Position numbers and translations under genes: made by a program. A stretch of 64,000 nucleotides of DNA, taken from contig NZ_JAHTKU010000001.1 of NCBI RefSeq assembly GCF_019192965.1, positions 124,001 through 188,000 of the forward strand. The letters run 5' to 3'. This document shows, piece after piece, positions 1-8,085 of this stretch. Numbering within the stretch: position 1 is the stretch's first letter; each line of letters begins with the position of its first letter. The stretch is from Nocardioides daeguensis (lineage in GTDB: Bacteria > Actinomycetota > Actinomycetes > Propionibacteriales > Nocardioidaceae). The notes under the pieces were generated by a model. The model was not told the DNA's origin. It did no database searches and saw nothing but the letters and a program-made list of their open reading frames with translations.

Positions 1-155
1 CGCACTACTGCATGGGCCACTTCCTGGCGAAGATGCAGCTGCGGCACATCTTCCACCAGCTGCTGACCCGGGTCCCGGACCTCGACCTGGGCGAGCCGCG
101 GCACGTCGTCGGGAACTTCGTCTACGCCGTCAACCACCTGGACTTCCGGGTCTGA
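1..155 (+). CDS. Cytochrome P450, C-terminal fragment (gene starts left of window)
   Basis: Only the last 50 codons are present, reading from base 3 to a TGA at 153-155. The fragment opens with HYCMGHFLAKMQLR, which matches the P450 haem loop and following L helix (H-x-C-x-G-x-x-L-A); the Cys is the axial haem ligand. The tail NFVYAVNHLDFRV resembles the final beta strands of actinobacterial P450s near the CYP125/CYP142 group, but a subfamily cannot be assigned from 50 residues. Expected to be a soluble haem monooxygenase. The gene converges on the ERCC4-type gene; the 97 bp between them show no clear terminator. Confidence 0.85.
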   Translation, partial: HYCMGHFLAKMQLRHIFHQLLTRVPDLDLGEPRHVVGNFVYAVNHLDFRV

Positions 156-252
156 GCGGCCCACGCAGGCACCTCAGCGCAGGTCGGGCCCGGCCTTCGT
201 CAGCAACCCGACGCACTCGGGGTGGCACCCACGGTCGCCCGCGCTCGCAGCG

Positions 253-1227
253 TCAGATCTCGCCGCGAGCGCGGGCCTCCAGATACCGGTCCGTCACCGC
301 CGCCGGGATCCGGCCGCGGTCGGAGACGACGATGCCGTGTGCGGACGCCCAGCGACGGACGTCGGCCGGCGTCGCCGGTGGGGGCGCGAGCGGCGGAGCC
401 ACTTCGAGGGCTCGCACGACGAGGTCGCCGACCGCTTCCTCGGCGAGCCCTACGCGCGCAGCCGCGAGGAAGCGGTAGGTCCACTCCTGGGCGAGCTTGC
501 GGGTCTCGCAGAAGACGATCGGGACGGTCGGGAACCGGATCTGGCACTCGGCGATCCCGTCTGCCACGACACTCGGCCGGACGTGGTCGAGCTTGAAGAC
601 CTGGGAGTACCGCTCCTCGACGACCACCGCGGCGCGTGGGATCGCCGCCAGCTCGGTGAGCTGGAACTTCAGCCTGCCCGTTGTCAGCGAGGTCACGAGA
701 TCCGCCAGGGACTTGCGCTCGACCGTGGCCTGCAGCAGCCCGTCGACGACGAGTCCGTAGTCGCCGGCGTTGAGCGGCTCGCGTCGGGTCGTCGCCTGCC
801 GGTCTGCGAACGTGAACGGATAGCGCTCGCGGTGATCGATCGCGATCTCCAGATCGGCGAGCCCGCTCGCGCGGGCGCCAGGAAGCGTCACCGCAGGCCG
901 CGCTTGCTTGGACGTGCGGGCGGTCTGCCAGAAGATCATCTGCCTGCCGCGGGCGTTGGTCACGACGATCTGCGAGCGGTTCTCCCGGCCCCGGTCGAGC
1001 ACAAGGTCGATCGCAGCGCCGCGCCTCACGCACGACCGCACGGGCACTCGCTCGATGATCTCGGCCTCCGCTGGCCACCCCTCGACGCGGTGGCAGTAGA
1101 CCTTTCCGGTGCGCGGCCAGGTGTCCTTCGCCTTGAGGATGATCCCGTCCCCGAGCGGGATCCGCAGGAGATAGGGCAGCGTCGACCCGGGCTCGGTGTT
1201 GCGGGCGATCACGAAGTCTTCCGGCAT
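253..1227 (-). CDS. ERCC4-domain nuclease fused to an Lsr2-like DNA-binding tail
   Basis: A protein of 324 residues. Residues 1-110 form an unrecognised N-terminal region. Residues about 126-255 look like an XPF/ERCC4 nuclease domain: DHRERYP at 131, GDY at 155 and the metal-binding ERKSLADL starting at 170, followed by SLTTGRLKFQL and a VVVEE strand, as in the family. Residues 289-320 (VRRWASAHGIVVSDRGRIPA) match the C-terminal AT-rich DNA-binding domain of Lsr2, including the R-G-R hook that enters the minor groove. This suggests a structure- or AT-DNA-targeted nuclease. It starts 2 nt after the stop of the small ORF upstream and so probably forms an operon with it and the HTH gene. The role (repair, defence or element control) is inference. 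Confidence 0.75.
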   Translation of the reverse strand: MPEDFVIARNTEPGSTLPYLLRIPLGDGIILKAKDTWPRTGKVYCHRVEGWPAEAEIIERVPVRSCVRRGAAIDLVLDRGRENRSQIVVTNARGRQMIFWQTARTSKQARPAVTLPGARASGLADLEIAIDHRERYPFTFADRQATTRREPLNAGDYGLVVDGLLQATVERKSLADLVTSLTTGRLKFQLTELAAIPRAAVVVEERYSQVFKLDHVRPSVVADGIAECQIRFPTVPIVFCETRKLAQEWTYRFLAAARVGLAEEAVGDLVVRALEVAPPLAPPPATPADVRRWASAHGIVVSDRGRIPAAVTDRYLEARARGEI

Positions 1228-1229
1228 GG

Positions 1230-1379
1230 CTACAGGTCCCCCGCCATGGTGAGCCGAGCGAGTGAGTCCTCGGCGTCGGGAATCTCAAGCAGCAGCGCGT
1301 CCGCGAGCCGCTCATGGAGGTCCAGCAGCCCCAGCCAAGATGAGGTCTGCTCGGGCGGCATGGAGGGAAGGACGATCAA
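1230..1379 (-). CDS. Small 49-codon ORF, probable internal-deletion remnant of a toxin-like gene
   Basis: A TTG start at 1379 overlaps the TGA of the upstream HTH gene by 3 bases (TTGA), a translationally coupled layout; an internal ATG lies six codons in. The product starts MPPEQTSSWLGLLDLHERLAD, which resembles from memory the N-terminus of actinobacterial nucleotidyltransferase-like proteins paired with HTH antitoxins, then jumps to an acidic C-terminal-like end (IPDAEDSLARLTMAGDL). The length is far below such a toxin (roughly 200 residues or more), so I read it as an in-frame deletion that joined both ends. It could instead be a genuine small protein. Confidence 0.4.
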   Translation of the reverse strand: MIVLPSMPPEQTSSWLGLLDLHERLADALLLEIPDAEDSLARLTMAGDL

Positions 1380-2095
1380 CGCTCAACCTCCTTCCACTCC
1401 GGGGCGAGCTCGTGCACCAGTTCAGCGGCGCGTGCTTCCTCGCGCGGCCCGCGGTGCTCGGCAAGGTCGGCCGCGAGCCGGAGCCGCGAGTTCGGGAACG
1501 GATACTGCCCGTCCGGGATCACATGGAGTACAACATTGGCCCCGCGGTCGGATTCGACCAGGAGATAGTCCTTCGCGACGCCCTCGACCTTCGACTCTTC
1601 GAGGTAGCCCTCGACGTCCCCGGAGGCGATACCGCTTGCGCCCAGGTCGACCAAGGAAGCCCACCGAGAATCGGCCCGCAGATCGGCCAGGTCGGCGGGC
1701 GCCGCGCGGAGGAGTCGCCGCTCGGCGCGATTGCGGAACATCGATCGAAGCGAGACCGCGAGTTCACCCACCGACTCCTCGTCGTCGGCGCGCACGAGGT
1801 ACGGAGCGAGCAGGCGGTCGAGGTGCACGCGAGCCCGTGCGCTGGTGACTGAACCCCCTTCCTTCAGCCTGTCGCGGTCATTCTCGGAGGCAGCAATGAC
1901 CGCCCAGGCGGATCGCAGGGAAATCGGGCGACCGGCCTTGCTGCGCTCCTGGATGCGCACCAAGGAACGCTCGTCGACCACCCACTGTGATCCGATGCGT
2001 TCGGCGGCCAGTGAGCCGTCCGCGATGCGCTGGTGGATTCGGGGCACGCTGACGCCGAGCCGTTGTGCAGCCTGAGCGACGCTCACCGATGCCAT
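1376..2095 (-). CDS. Helix-turn-helix protein, possible antitoxin or regulator
   Basis: A protein of 239 residues. The first 50 residues (VAQAAQRLGVSVPRIHQRI, then the wing GSLAAERIGSQWVVDERSL) form an excisionase/MerR-like winged helix-turn-helix. The remaining 190 residues are alpha-helical and charged, with no enzyme motif I recognise. The organisation (HTH protein directly followed by a small coupled gene) is that of two-gene toxin-antitoxin loci with a transcription-factor-like antitoxin, but the partner here is only a remnant. The start ATG at 2095 is chosen because it sits 7 nt after a TATGAT box; an ATG at 2107 is also in frame. Base use is less GC-biased at its 5' end than in neighbouring genes, consistent with transfer. 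Confidence 0.65.
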   Translation of the reverse strand: MASVSVAQAAQRLGVSVPRIHQRIADGSLAAERIGSQWVVDERSLVRIQERSKAGRPISLRSAWAVIAASENDRDRLKEGGSVTSARARVHLDRLLAPYLVRADDEESVGELAVSLRSMFRNRAERRLLRAAPADLADLRADSRWASLVDLGASGIASGDVEGYLEESKVEGVAKDYLLVESDRGANVVLHVIPDGQYPFPNSRLRLAADLAEHRGPREEARAAELVHELAPEWKEVER

Positions 2096-2102
2096 GCGCA
2101 TA

Positions 2103-2108
2103 ATCATA
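2103..2108 (-). promoter_or_regulatory. -10 box TATGAT of HTH gene (leaderless layout)
   Basis: TATGAT is followed by 7 nt and then ATG at 2095. Predicted transcript begins at or next to the start codon. This is the closest match to the TATAAT consensus in the set. Confidence 0.6.
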
Positions 2109-2116
2109 GAAGAGTT

Positions 2117-2302
2117 TCAAGGATTGTGAAATGCCTCCGGATCACAGCCCGGGGTCCTTGCTCGAACTGGATTCGAGGGCATCGACCGGTCGGAGTAGCG
2201 GTTGAACAGGACCGAGGGGCCCTTGTGGCGGGTCTGGGCGGAGATGCGGGCGGTGGGTACGCCGGCGGGGTGGGCCTCCGTCGAGAGCCCGACTTTCATC
2301 AC
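2117..2302 (-). pseudogene. Relic of a tyrosine integrase C-terminus
   Basis: An open stretch of 61 codons reads VMKVGLSTEAHPAGVPTA, then RISAQTRHKGPSVLFNRYSDR. This matches the end of phage-type tyrosine recombinases: the (H)xLRxGxxTEAxxxGV segment, the TRHKS-like box and the catalytic Tyr (NRYSDR). An in-frame TGA lies three codons before the first codon shown, and the catalytic HxxR segment is lost, so only the C-terminal lobe survives. It abuts the methylase gene that opens the conserved block, marking the likely edge of an old integrated element. No tRNA or obvious attachment repeat is visible beside it. Confidence 0.5.
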
Positions 2303-2313
2303 CGCCGGTCAGA

Positions 2314-3438
2314 TCAGCTTCGCTCGAACTTCGCGACGCACTCGACGTGGTGCGTCATCGGGAACAGGTCGAAGGCGCGCAGCGACGCGAGCCGATATCC
2401 GTGCTCGGCGAAGATCGCGACGTCACGGGCCAGCGCCGAGGGGTCGCAGGCGACGTAGGCGACGGCCCGGGGACCGCGGGCCACCACCTGCTCGACGACG
2501 GCGCGCTTCGCACCGACCCGCGGCGGGTCGAGCACGACCAGGTCGGCGTGGCCCCACGCGCCGGGGAGTCCGGCGGCGAGCACGGACCCGACGTCACCGG
2601 GTACGGCGGTGATGCCGGGGCAGTTGCGCTCGGCCAGGGCCGATGCGGCGGCGTCGCCCTCGACCGCGAGGACCCGGCCGGTCGGGCCGACGGCCTCGGA
2701 CAGGAAGCGGCTGAACAGCCCCACGCCGGCGTACAGGTCCAGGGCGCTCTCCCCCGGCTTCGGGTCCAGGGCGTCGAGCACCGCGCCGACCAGGGCTTCC
2801 GGAGCACCCGGGTGGACCTGCCAGAAGCCGCCGTCGGCGACCTCGAAGGACCTCCCCCGGACCTCGTACGACGGACCGCCGGGCGCCTCGAGCAAGCACT
2901 CCTCGACCGGGATGACGTCGTGGGAGCGGTGCTTGCGCATCCCGCGACCACCGTCGGGCAGCGGGACGTAGCGCTGCCGGGTGCGCCAGCGCAGCCCGTC
3001 CTGGTCGCCCGGCACCGCCTCGACGGTGACGTCGAGGCGGGCGAGGCGGCGCAGCTGCTCGCGGACGACGTCGGCCTTGAGCGCACGCTGGGCCGGGACG
3101 CCCACGTGCTGGAAGTCGCAGCCCCCACAGAGCCCGGGTCCGGCGTACGGGCAGGGCGCGGCGACCCGGTCGGGCGAGGGCGCGAGCACCTCGACGGCGT
3201 CGCCCCGCCAGAACTTGTCGCCCTCAGTGCCCTCGGTGATCTCGAGGACCACCCGCTCACCGGGCAGGGCGTGCCGGACGAAGACCACCCGGTCCTCGAC
3301 CCGCGCCACGCAGTGGCCGCCGTGGGCGACGGGACCGACCTCGACCTCGAACCGCCGCCCGGCCATCGAGGCTCCGCGGGCGGTGCGGGCCCGCGGCCGT
3401 CGCGCCTGCTGGGCCCGGCGAGGGGCGGGGCGGCTCAC
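2314..3438 (-). CDS. TrmA/RlmD-family RNA (uracil-5)-methyltransferase
   Basis: A protein of 374 residues transferring a methyl group from SAM to C5 of uridine in tRNA or rRNA; the exact site is not predictable here. The TRAM-like beta-barrel spans about residues 25-85 (GHCVARVEDRVVFVRHALPGE). A CxxC-type cluster segment (CPYAGPGLCGGCDFQH) may bind [4Fe-4S]. The SAM fold shows ALDLYAGVGLFS, the LDPPRVGA motif and the catalytic-Cys segment VAYVACDPSALARD; the general-base region is MTHHVECV. The GTG start at 3438 overlaps the permease stop as GTGA, which argues for coupling; ATG at 3366 is the alternative. It corresponds to Rv2689c by order and family. Confidence 0.88.
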   Translation of the reverse strand: MSRPAPRRAQQARRPRARTARGASMAGRRFEVEVGPVAHGGHCVARVEDRVVFVRHALPGERVVLEITEGTEGDKFWRGDAVEVLAPSPDRVAAPCPYAGPGLCGGCDFQHVGVPAQRALKADVVREQLRRLARLDVTVEAVPGDQDGLRWRTRQRYVPLPDGGRGMRKHRSHDVIPVEECLLEAPGGPSYEVRGRSFEVADGGFWQVHPGAPEALVGAVLDALDPKPGESALDLYAGVGLFSRFLSEAVGPTGRVLAVEGDAAASALAERNCPGITAVPGDVGSVLAAGLPGAWGHADLVVLDPPRVGAKRAVVEQVVARGPRAVAYVACDPSALARDVAIFAEHGYRLASLRAFDLFPMTHHVECVAKFERS

Positions 3439-5474
3439 CGCGGGGCCTGCCGGTCGCTGCCGCGCACGCGGCCACGGCGCAGGTCGCCGGCGTGGACCCG
3501 GTGCTCCTCGCGCTCCTCGCGCTCGAGGGCGATCTCGGAGGACCGCAGCTGGTAGGGCACCGAGATGACCATGACGCCGGGCGTGAACAGCAGCCGGCCC
3601 TTGAGGCGCAGCGCCGTCTGGTTGTGCAGGAACTGCTCCCACCAGCGGCCCACGACGTACTCGGGGATGAAGACGGCCACGACCCCTCGCGGGTTCGCGC
3701 GCCGGATCGCGGAGGCGTACTCGACGATCGGCTTGGCCACCTCGCGGTACGGCGAGTGCAGCACCTTGAGCGGGATCCCGGTGTTGCGCTCGTCCCACTC
3801 CTCCAGCAGGCGCGCCGTGTCCTGCTGGTCGACCGAGACGTAGACGCCCTCGAGCGAGTTCGGCCGGGTCGCCTTCGCGAATGCCAGCGCCCGCAGCGTC
3901 GGCTTGTGCAGCTTGGAGACCAGCACCATGGCGTGCACGCGGGTCGGCAGCGCCTTGTCCGTCTCGTCGGCCGCGAGCTCACGCTCGACGTTGTCGTAGT
4001 GCCGCTTGATGCCCTTCATCACCGCGAAGAAGAAGGTCATGGCCAGGATCGTGATCCAGGCGCCGGCGAGGAACTTGGTGAGCAGCACGACGACCAGCAC
4101 GACCGCGGTGAAGGACAGGCCGACGGCGTTGATGGTGCGCGAGCGGATCATCCGGCGGCGCTCGCCGGGGTCGCGCTCGGTCGCGAGGTGGCGGGTCCAG
4201 TGCCGGATCATGCCGAGCTGGCTGAGGTTGAAGGAGACGAAGACACCCACGATGTAGAGCTGGATCAGCTTCGTGGTCTCCGCGTCGAACGCGACGATGA
4301 GCACGATCGCCATCAGGGCGAGGAACACGATGCCGTTGCTGTAGGCGAGCCGGTCGCCGCGGGCGCCGAGGGCGCGGGGCGCCAGACCGTCCTTGGCCAG
4401 GATGGAGCCGAGCACCGGGAAGCCGTTGAACGCGGTGTTGGCGGCGAGCACCAGGATGATCCCGGTGACCGTGACGACGAAGTAGAAGCCGGGGCTGAAG
4501 TCGTGGAAGACCGCGTCGGCGATCTGCGCGATCACCGCGTGCTGGTCGTAGCCGTCGGGGACCGGCACGCCGTCGCGGGTCAGCCGCTCCAGCTCGTGCG
4601 GGTCGACGTACTTCAGCCCGATCTGCTTGGCCAGCACGATGACGCTGATCATCATCGTGATCGCGATCAGGCCGAGCAGGAGCAAGGTGGAGGCGGCGTT
4701 CTTGCTCTTCGGTCGCCGGAACGCCGGGACCCCGTTGGAGATCGCCTCGACACCGGTCAGCGCCGCACACCCGGACGAGAACGCGCGGGCGAGCAGCACG
4801 ACCAGCCCGAAGGTCGTCAGCGGCTCCTCCCAGCCCTCGCGGGGAGCGATCTCGAGGCCCGCGCTCTCGGCCATCGGCAGCGAACCACCGAGCGCCTGGA
4901 CCAGGCCGTAGGCGCACATGCCGAGGATCGCGAACATGAACAGGTAGGTGGGGATCGCGAAGAAGGTGCCCGACTCGCGGATGCCGCGCAGGTTCATCGC
5001 CATCAGCAGCAGCACCAGGACGACCGCGATCAACGCCTCGTGGTCCTGGAAGGCGGGTATCGCCGCCGAGGCGTAGTTGGCACCCGACGAGATCGACACC
5101 GCGACCGTGAGCACGTAGTCGACCAGCAGCGCGCTCGCGACCGTGATGCCCGCCGTGCGGCCGAGGTTGACGGTCGCCACCTCGTAGTCGCCGCCACCCG
5201 ACGGGTAGGCGTGCACGGTCTGGCGGTACGACGCGATCACGGCCGCCATCACGATGGCGACCGCGATGCCGATCTTCCACGACCAGATGTACTGGGAGGC
5301 ACCGGCGATGGCCAGCATGATGAAGATCTCGTCGGGCGCGTACGCGACCGACGACAGTGCGTCACTCGCGAACACCGGGAGCGCGATCCGCTTCGGGAGC
5401 AGTGTCTCCCCCAGCTGGGCGCTGCGCAGCTTGCGTCCGAGGAGGATGCGCTTCGATACGTCTCCGACACCCAC
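3435..5474 (-). CDS. APC-superfamily amino acid permease with cytoplasmic tail
   Basis: A protein of 679 residues. Residues about 25-470 hold some 12 membrane helices with the APC signature near the N-terminus (FASDALSSVAYAPDEI, SGGGDYEVATVNLG) and the helix 6 region SSGCAALTGVEAISNGVPAF. Residues 480-679 are a soluble tail (VHAMVLVSKLHKPTLRALAFA) resembling a regulatory alpha/beta domain. The substrate is probably an amino acid or amine, unproven. It lies divergently to ceoB-ceoC, as in mycobacteria (Rv2690c). The GTG start at 5474 is chosen because it follows a TACCGT box by 8 nt and gives the family start before KRILLGRKL. The downstream methylase overlaps its stop. Confidence 0.85.
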   Translation of the reverse strand: MGVGDVSKRILLGRKLRSAQLGETLLPKRIALPVFASDALSSVAYAPDEIFIMLAIAGASQYIWSWKIGIAVAIVMAAVIASYRQTVHAYPSGGGDYEVATVNLGRTAGITVASALLVDYVLTVAVSISSGANYASAAIPAFQDHEALIAVVLVLLLMAMNLRGIRESGTFFAIPTYLFMFAILGMCAYGLVQALGGSLPMAESAGLEIAPREGWEEPLTTFGLVVLLARAFSSGCAALTGVEAISNGVPAFRRPKSKNAASTLLLLGLIAITMMISVIVLAKQIGLKYVDPHELERLTRDGVPVPDGYDQHAVIAQIADAVFHDFSPGFYFVVTVTGIILVLAANTAFNGFPVLGSILAKDGLAPRALGARGDRLAYSNGIVFLALMAIVLIVAFDAETTKLIQLYIVGVFVSFNLSQLGMIRHWTRHLATERDPGERRRMIRSRTINAVGLSFTAVVLVVVLLTKFLAGAWITILAMTFFFAVMKGIKRHYDNVERELAADETDKALPTRVHAMVLVSKLHKPTLRALAFAKATRPNSLEGVYVSVDQQDTARLLEEWDERNTGIPLKVLHSPYREVAKPIVEYASAIRRANPRGVVAVFIPEYVVGRWWEQFLHNQTALRLKGRLLFTPGVMVISVPYQLRSSEIALEREEREEHRVHAGDLRRGRVRGSDRQAPR

Positions 5475-5482
5475 GAGCGACA

Positions 5483-5488
5483 ACGGTA
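5483..5488 (-). promoter_or_regulatory. -10 box TACCGT of APC permease (leaderless layout)
   Basis: TACCGT is followed by 8 nt and GTG at 5474 on the minus strand. No strong -35 hexamer is visible. Confidence 0.45.
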
Positions 5489-5620
5489 GGGCATCGAGGG
5501 CCCAACCCAACGTTCGCTGCGCCACCAGGTCGGGGACGACCGGCCGGCGGGGCGCGCCGCCGACGCCCACGTGACGGGTGCTGCCCGCGAGGGGACTCGG
5601 AGCCTGAGCCAGCACTGCTA

Positions 5621-5626
5621 TAGCGT
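5621..5626 (+). promoter_or_regulatory. -10 box TAGCGT of ceoB-ceoC (leaderless layout)
   Basis: TAGCGT is followed by 7 nt and GTG at 5634. It overlaps TATAGC at 5619-5624. The APC and ceoB promoters lie about 130 bp apart and fire in opposite directions. Confidence 0.5.
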
Positions 5627-5633
5627 GCTCATC

Positions 5634-6299
5634 GTGCACGTCGTGATCATGGGATGTGGCCGGGTCGGCTCCACGCTGGCCCGCAGCCTCGAGGACCGCA
5701 ACCACACGGTGTCGATCATCGACAGCGAGCCCGACGCCTTCCGCCGGCTCGGCCCGGGGTTCAACGGCGACAAGATCCCCGGGATCGGCTTCGACCAGGA
5801 GGTCCTGGAGAAGGCGGGCATCCGCCGGGCGGACGCGTTCGCGGCCGTGTCGAGCGGTGACAACTCCAACATCATCGCGGCGCGCGTCGCCCGGGAGACG
5901 TTCGGCATCCAGCAGGTCGTCGCCCGCATCTACGACCCCGGCCGCGCCGAGGTCTACCAGCGGCTCGGCATCACCACCGTCGCGACGGTGAAGTGGACCG
6001 CCGACCAGGTGCTGCGCCGGATCCTGCCGGCCGGTGCCGAGCCGGACTTCCGCGACCCGTCGGGCACGATCCGCGTCGACCACATCCCGGCCCCCGAGGT
6101 CTGGGTGGGCGCCCGCGTCGGCCAGCTCCAGGAGCAGGCCCGCTGCCGGGTGGCCTGGATCGACCGGCTCGGCGAGGGCGTGCTGCCCGACCGCGACAGC
6201 GTGATCCAGGAGGGCGACAGGCTGCACCTGGTCACCCGCGAGGAGTCCGCGGACCAGGCGTACGAGGTGCTGGGCCGCGGGCCCGAGCACGAGGGCTGA
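5634..6299 (+). CDS. ceoB: TrkA-type potassium uptake regulatory protein CeoB
   Basis: A protein of 221 residues. The N-terminal RCK/TrkA-N Rossmann fold starts VHVVIMGCGRVGSTLARSL (GxGxxG), with the acidic end of beta-2 in IIDSEPDAF that selects NAD(H). The TrkA-C domain occupies about residues 135-221. It should bind nucleotide and gate a Trk/Ktr potassium channel at the inner membrane face; no channel subunit is in the window. The start GTG 5634 gives the usual family N-terminus and length. ceoC follows 14 nt downstream in one operon, as in Rv2691-Rv2692. Confidence 0.9.
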   Translation: MHVVIMGCGRVGSTLARSLEDRNHTVSIIDSEPDAFRRLGPGFNGDKIPGIGFDQEVLEKAGIRRADAFAAVSSGDNSNIIAARVARETFGIQQVVARIYDPGRAEVYQRLGITTVATVKWTADQVLRRILPAGAEPDFRDPSGTIRVDHIPAPEVWVGARVGQLQEQARCRVAWIDRLGEGVLPDRDSVIQEGDRLHLVTREESADQAYEVLGRGPEHEG

Positions 6300-6313
6300 G
6301 GGAGAGCAGACAG

Positions 6314-6988
6314 ATGCGCGTCGCCATCGCCGGAGCAGGGGCCGTCGGCCGCTCGATCGCCCGCGAGCTGATCGAGAACGGCCACGAGGTGCTCCTCATC
6401 GACAAGTCCCCGTCCTCGATCCGCCCCGAGCGGGTCCCGGACGCCGAGTGGCTCCTCGCCGACTCCTGCGAGCTCTCCTCGCTGGAGGAGGCCCGCCTCG
6501 ACAAGTGCGACGTGGTGATCGCGGCCACCGGCGACGACAAGGCCAACCTGGTCACCTCGCTGCTCGCCAAGACCGAGTTCGGCGTCCCCCGCACCGTGGG
6601 CCGGGTCAACCACCCCAACAACGAGTGGCTGTTCACCGAGGCCTGGGGCGTCGACGTCAACGTCTCGACCCCGCGGATCATGTCGGCGCTGGTCGAGGAG
6701 GCCGTGAGCGTCGGCGACCTGGTCCGGCTGTTCACCTTCCGCAAGGGCAACGCCAACCTGGTCGAGATGGTGCTGCCGGCCGACTCGCCGTACGTCGGCA
6801 AGGCGTCGGGCCTGATCCCGCTGCCGGAGAACTGCGCGCTGGTCTCGATCCTGCGCGACGGCCAGGTCTACGTGCCGACGCCGGAGCAGCCGGTCGAGTC
6901 GGGCGACGAGCTGCTGTTCGTGGTCCCGGCCGAGGCCGAGGACGAGCTGGAGCGCCTGCTCGCCCCGGGTTCGCACCCGGGGAAGTAG
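6314..6988 (+). CDS. ceoC: TrkA-type potassium uptake regulatory protein CeoC
   Basis: A protein of 224 residues, paralogous to CeoB. It starts MRVAIAGAGAVGRSIAREL (GxGxxG) with LLIDKSP at the end of beta-2; TrkA-C covers about residues 140-220 (LVEMVLPADSPYVGK, SGDELLFVVPAEAEDELERLL). A GGAGAG ribosome-binding site precedes ATG 6314. CeoB and CeoC probably assemble together as the cytosolic ring that controls K+ flux. It converges on the DUF3159 gene with a 4-bp gap. Confidence 0.9.
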   Translation: MRVAIAGAGAVGRSIARELIENGHEVLLIDKSPSSIRPERVPDAEWLLADSCELSSLEEARLDKCDVVIAATGDDKANLVTSLLAKTEFGVPRTVGRVNHPNNEWLFTEAWGVDVNVSTPRIMSALVEEAVSVGDLVRLFTFRKGNANLVEMVLPADSPYVGKASGLIPLPENCALVSILRDGQVYVPTPEQPVESGDELLFVVPAEAEDELERLLAPGSHPGK

Positions 6989-6992
6989 CCGC

Positions 6993-7721
6993 TCAGGCGG
7001 GCTCGGCGTCCGTGCTCGCCGCCTCGACCTCGGCGGACGGGGTCAGCGGCGTGGCGTTGCGAGCGAGCAACCAGATCATCACCGACCACGAGCCGATCCG
7101 GAGCACCCAGCCCAGGCCGGTGCGCAGGATCAGGATGAGCACCACGGCCTGGTCGGCGTCGATGCGTCCGCTGTGCCCGAGCAACCAGACCGGCCCCTGG
7201 AGCAGGACACCGATCGCGCCGGGCAGCAGCATCACCCAGGTCAACCGGCTGCACAGCCGCACGACCTGCGGGTCGTCGTGCCACGCGGTCGGGTCGCCGG
7301 TGACGCTGCCGAGCATGAAGCCGAGCATCGGCCAGCCGATGAGGCAGGTGAGCCCGATCACGACGGTGTAGCCGAGGCTGATCAGGATGCCGGGGAGGAA
7401 GAACGCCAGTGCCTGGTCGGACTCGGAGCCGCCCGAGCTCTGCGCCCAGCGGACGAAGACCCAGCCGATGCCGATGCCGAAGACGGCGTTGAGCACGTAC
7501 TGGGTGCTCGAGCGCTGAACCACGCGGGCCACCAGGGCCAGGCCGGCGATCACGAGACTGCCGACCAGCGCCCACTGGAGCTCCTTGGTGCTGAGCCAGA
7601 CAGCGGTGAACGCGACGCCCGGGATGGCGGCCTCCGCCATCCCCCGCCGGCCACCGAGGGCCGAGGCGAGCTGCTTGCGGACCAGCGCCTCGACGGTGTC
7701 GATCCCGATGGGGGCGTTCAC
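6993..7721 (-). CDS. DUF3159 membrane protein
   Basis: A protein of 242 residues with about six membrane helices between residues 30 and 225 (for example WALVGSLVIAGLALVARVV, VVLILILRTGLGWVLRIG) and short polar ends. Family DUF3159, actinobacteria-specific, equivalent to Rv2693c by position. Function is unknown. Its ATG overlaps the stop of the OB-fold gene (ATGA, 7718-7721), so it is the last gene of the dut-DUF3710-OB-DUF3159 operon. Confidence 0.85.
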   Translation of the reverse strand: MNAPIGIDTVEALVRKQLASALGGRRGMAEAAIPGVAFTAVWLSTKELQWALVGSLVIAGLALVARVVQRSSTQYVLNAVFGIGIGWVFVRWAQSSGGSESDQALAFFLPGILISLGYTVVIGLTCLIGWPMLGFMLGSVTGDPTAWHDDPQVVRLCSRLTWVMLLPGAIGVLLQGPVWLLGHSGRIDADQAVVLILILRTGLGWVLRIGSWSVMIWLLARNATPLTPSAEVEAASTDAEPA

Positions 7722-8077
7722 AGCAGCTCGTAACGGGGGTTGAAGAGGATCCGGTGCCCGTCCTGGGCGCCGATCCGGCCGCGGACCTCGAGCGCGCGGC
7801 CCGGGTCGATGCCGGCGATGCGCCGCCGGCCCAGCCAGATCACCGTGACGACGCCGGTGCCGTCGTACAGCTCGGCCTCGAGGGCGGGTACGCCGCCGCG
7901 CGGGCGCAGCGTCACCGTGCGCAGGGTGCCACGCAGCCGGACCGGCAACCGGTCGGGGGCGTCGCCGATGCAGACCACACCGTCGCCGCTGAACGTCTTG
8001 CGAAGGTCACGGGCCTCGGCCTCGTCGGGGTTCGCCCACTTGCTGATGGTGCGCCGCAGGCGGCTCTTGGTGCGCAT
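7718..8077 (-). CDS. OB-fold nucleic-acid-binding protein
   Basis: A protein of 119 residues. A basic N-terminus (MRTKSRLRRTISKW) precedes a five-stranded OB fold from about residue 35: LRGTLRTVTLRPRGG, LEAELYDGTGVVTVIWLGRRRIAGI, LEVRGRIGAQDGHRILFNPRYEL. This is the RecG/DnaE-type tRNA_anti class of OB domain and corresponds to Rv2694c. Probably binds single-stranded nucleic acid; the partner is unknown. It lies 8 nt after the DUF3710 gene and overlaps the DUF3159 gene by 4 nt. Confidence 0.85.
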   Translation of the reverse strand: MRTKSRLRRTISKWANPDEAEARDLRKTFSGDGVVCIGDAPDRLPVRLRGTLRTVTLRPRGGVPALEAELYDGTGVVTVIWLGRRRIAGIDPGRALEVRGRIGAQDGHRILFNPRYELL

Positions 8078-8085
8078 GGGACAGC

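Noticed and set aside
1..2313. A prophage or complete integrative element at the left edge.
   Set aside because: Only an integrase C-terminal relic is present; no structural, packaging or replication genes and no attachment repeat were seen.
6967..6988. GGGTTCGCACCCGGGG resembling a tRNA T-arm at the end of ceoC.
   Set aside because: It lies within the coding frame of ceoC and no acceptor, D-arm or anticodon arm can be formed.
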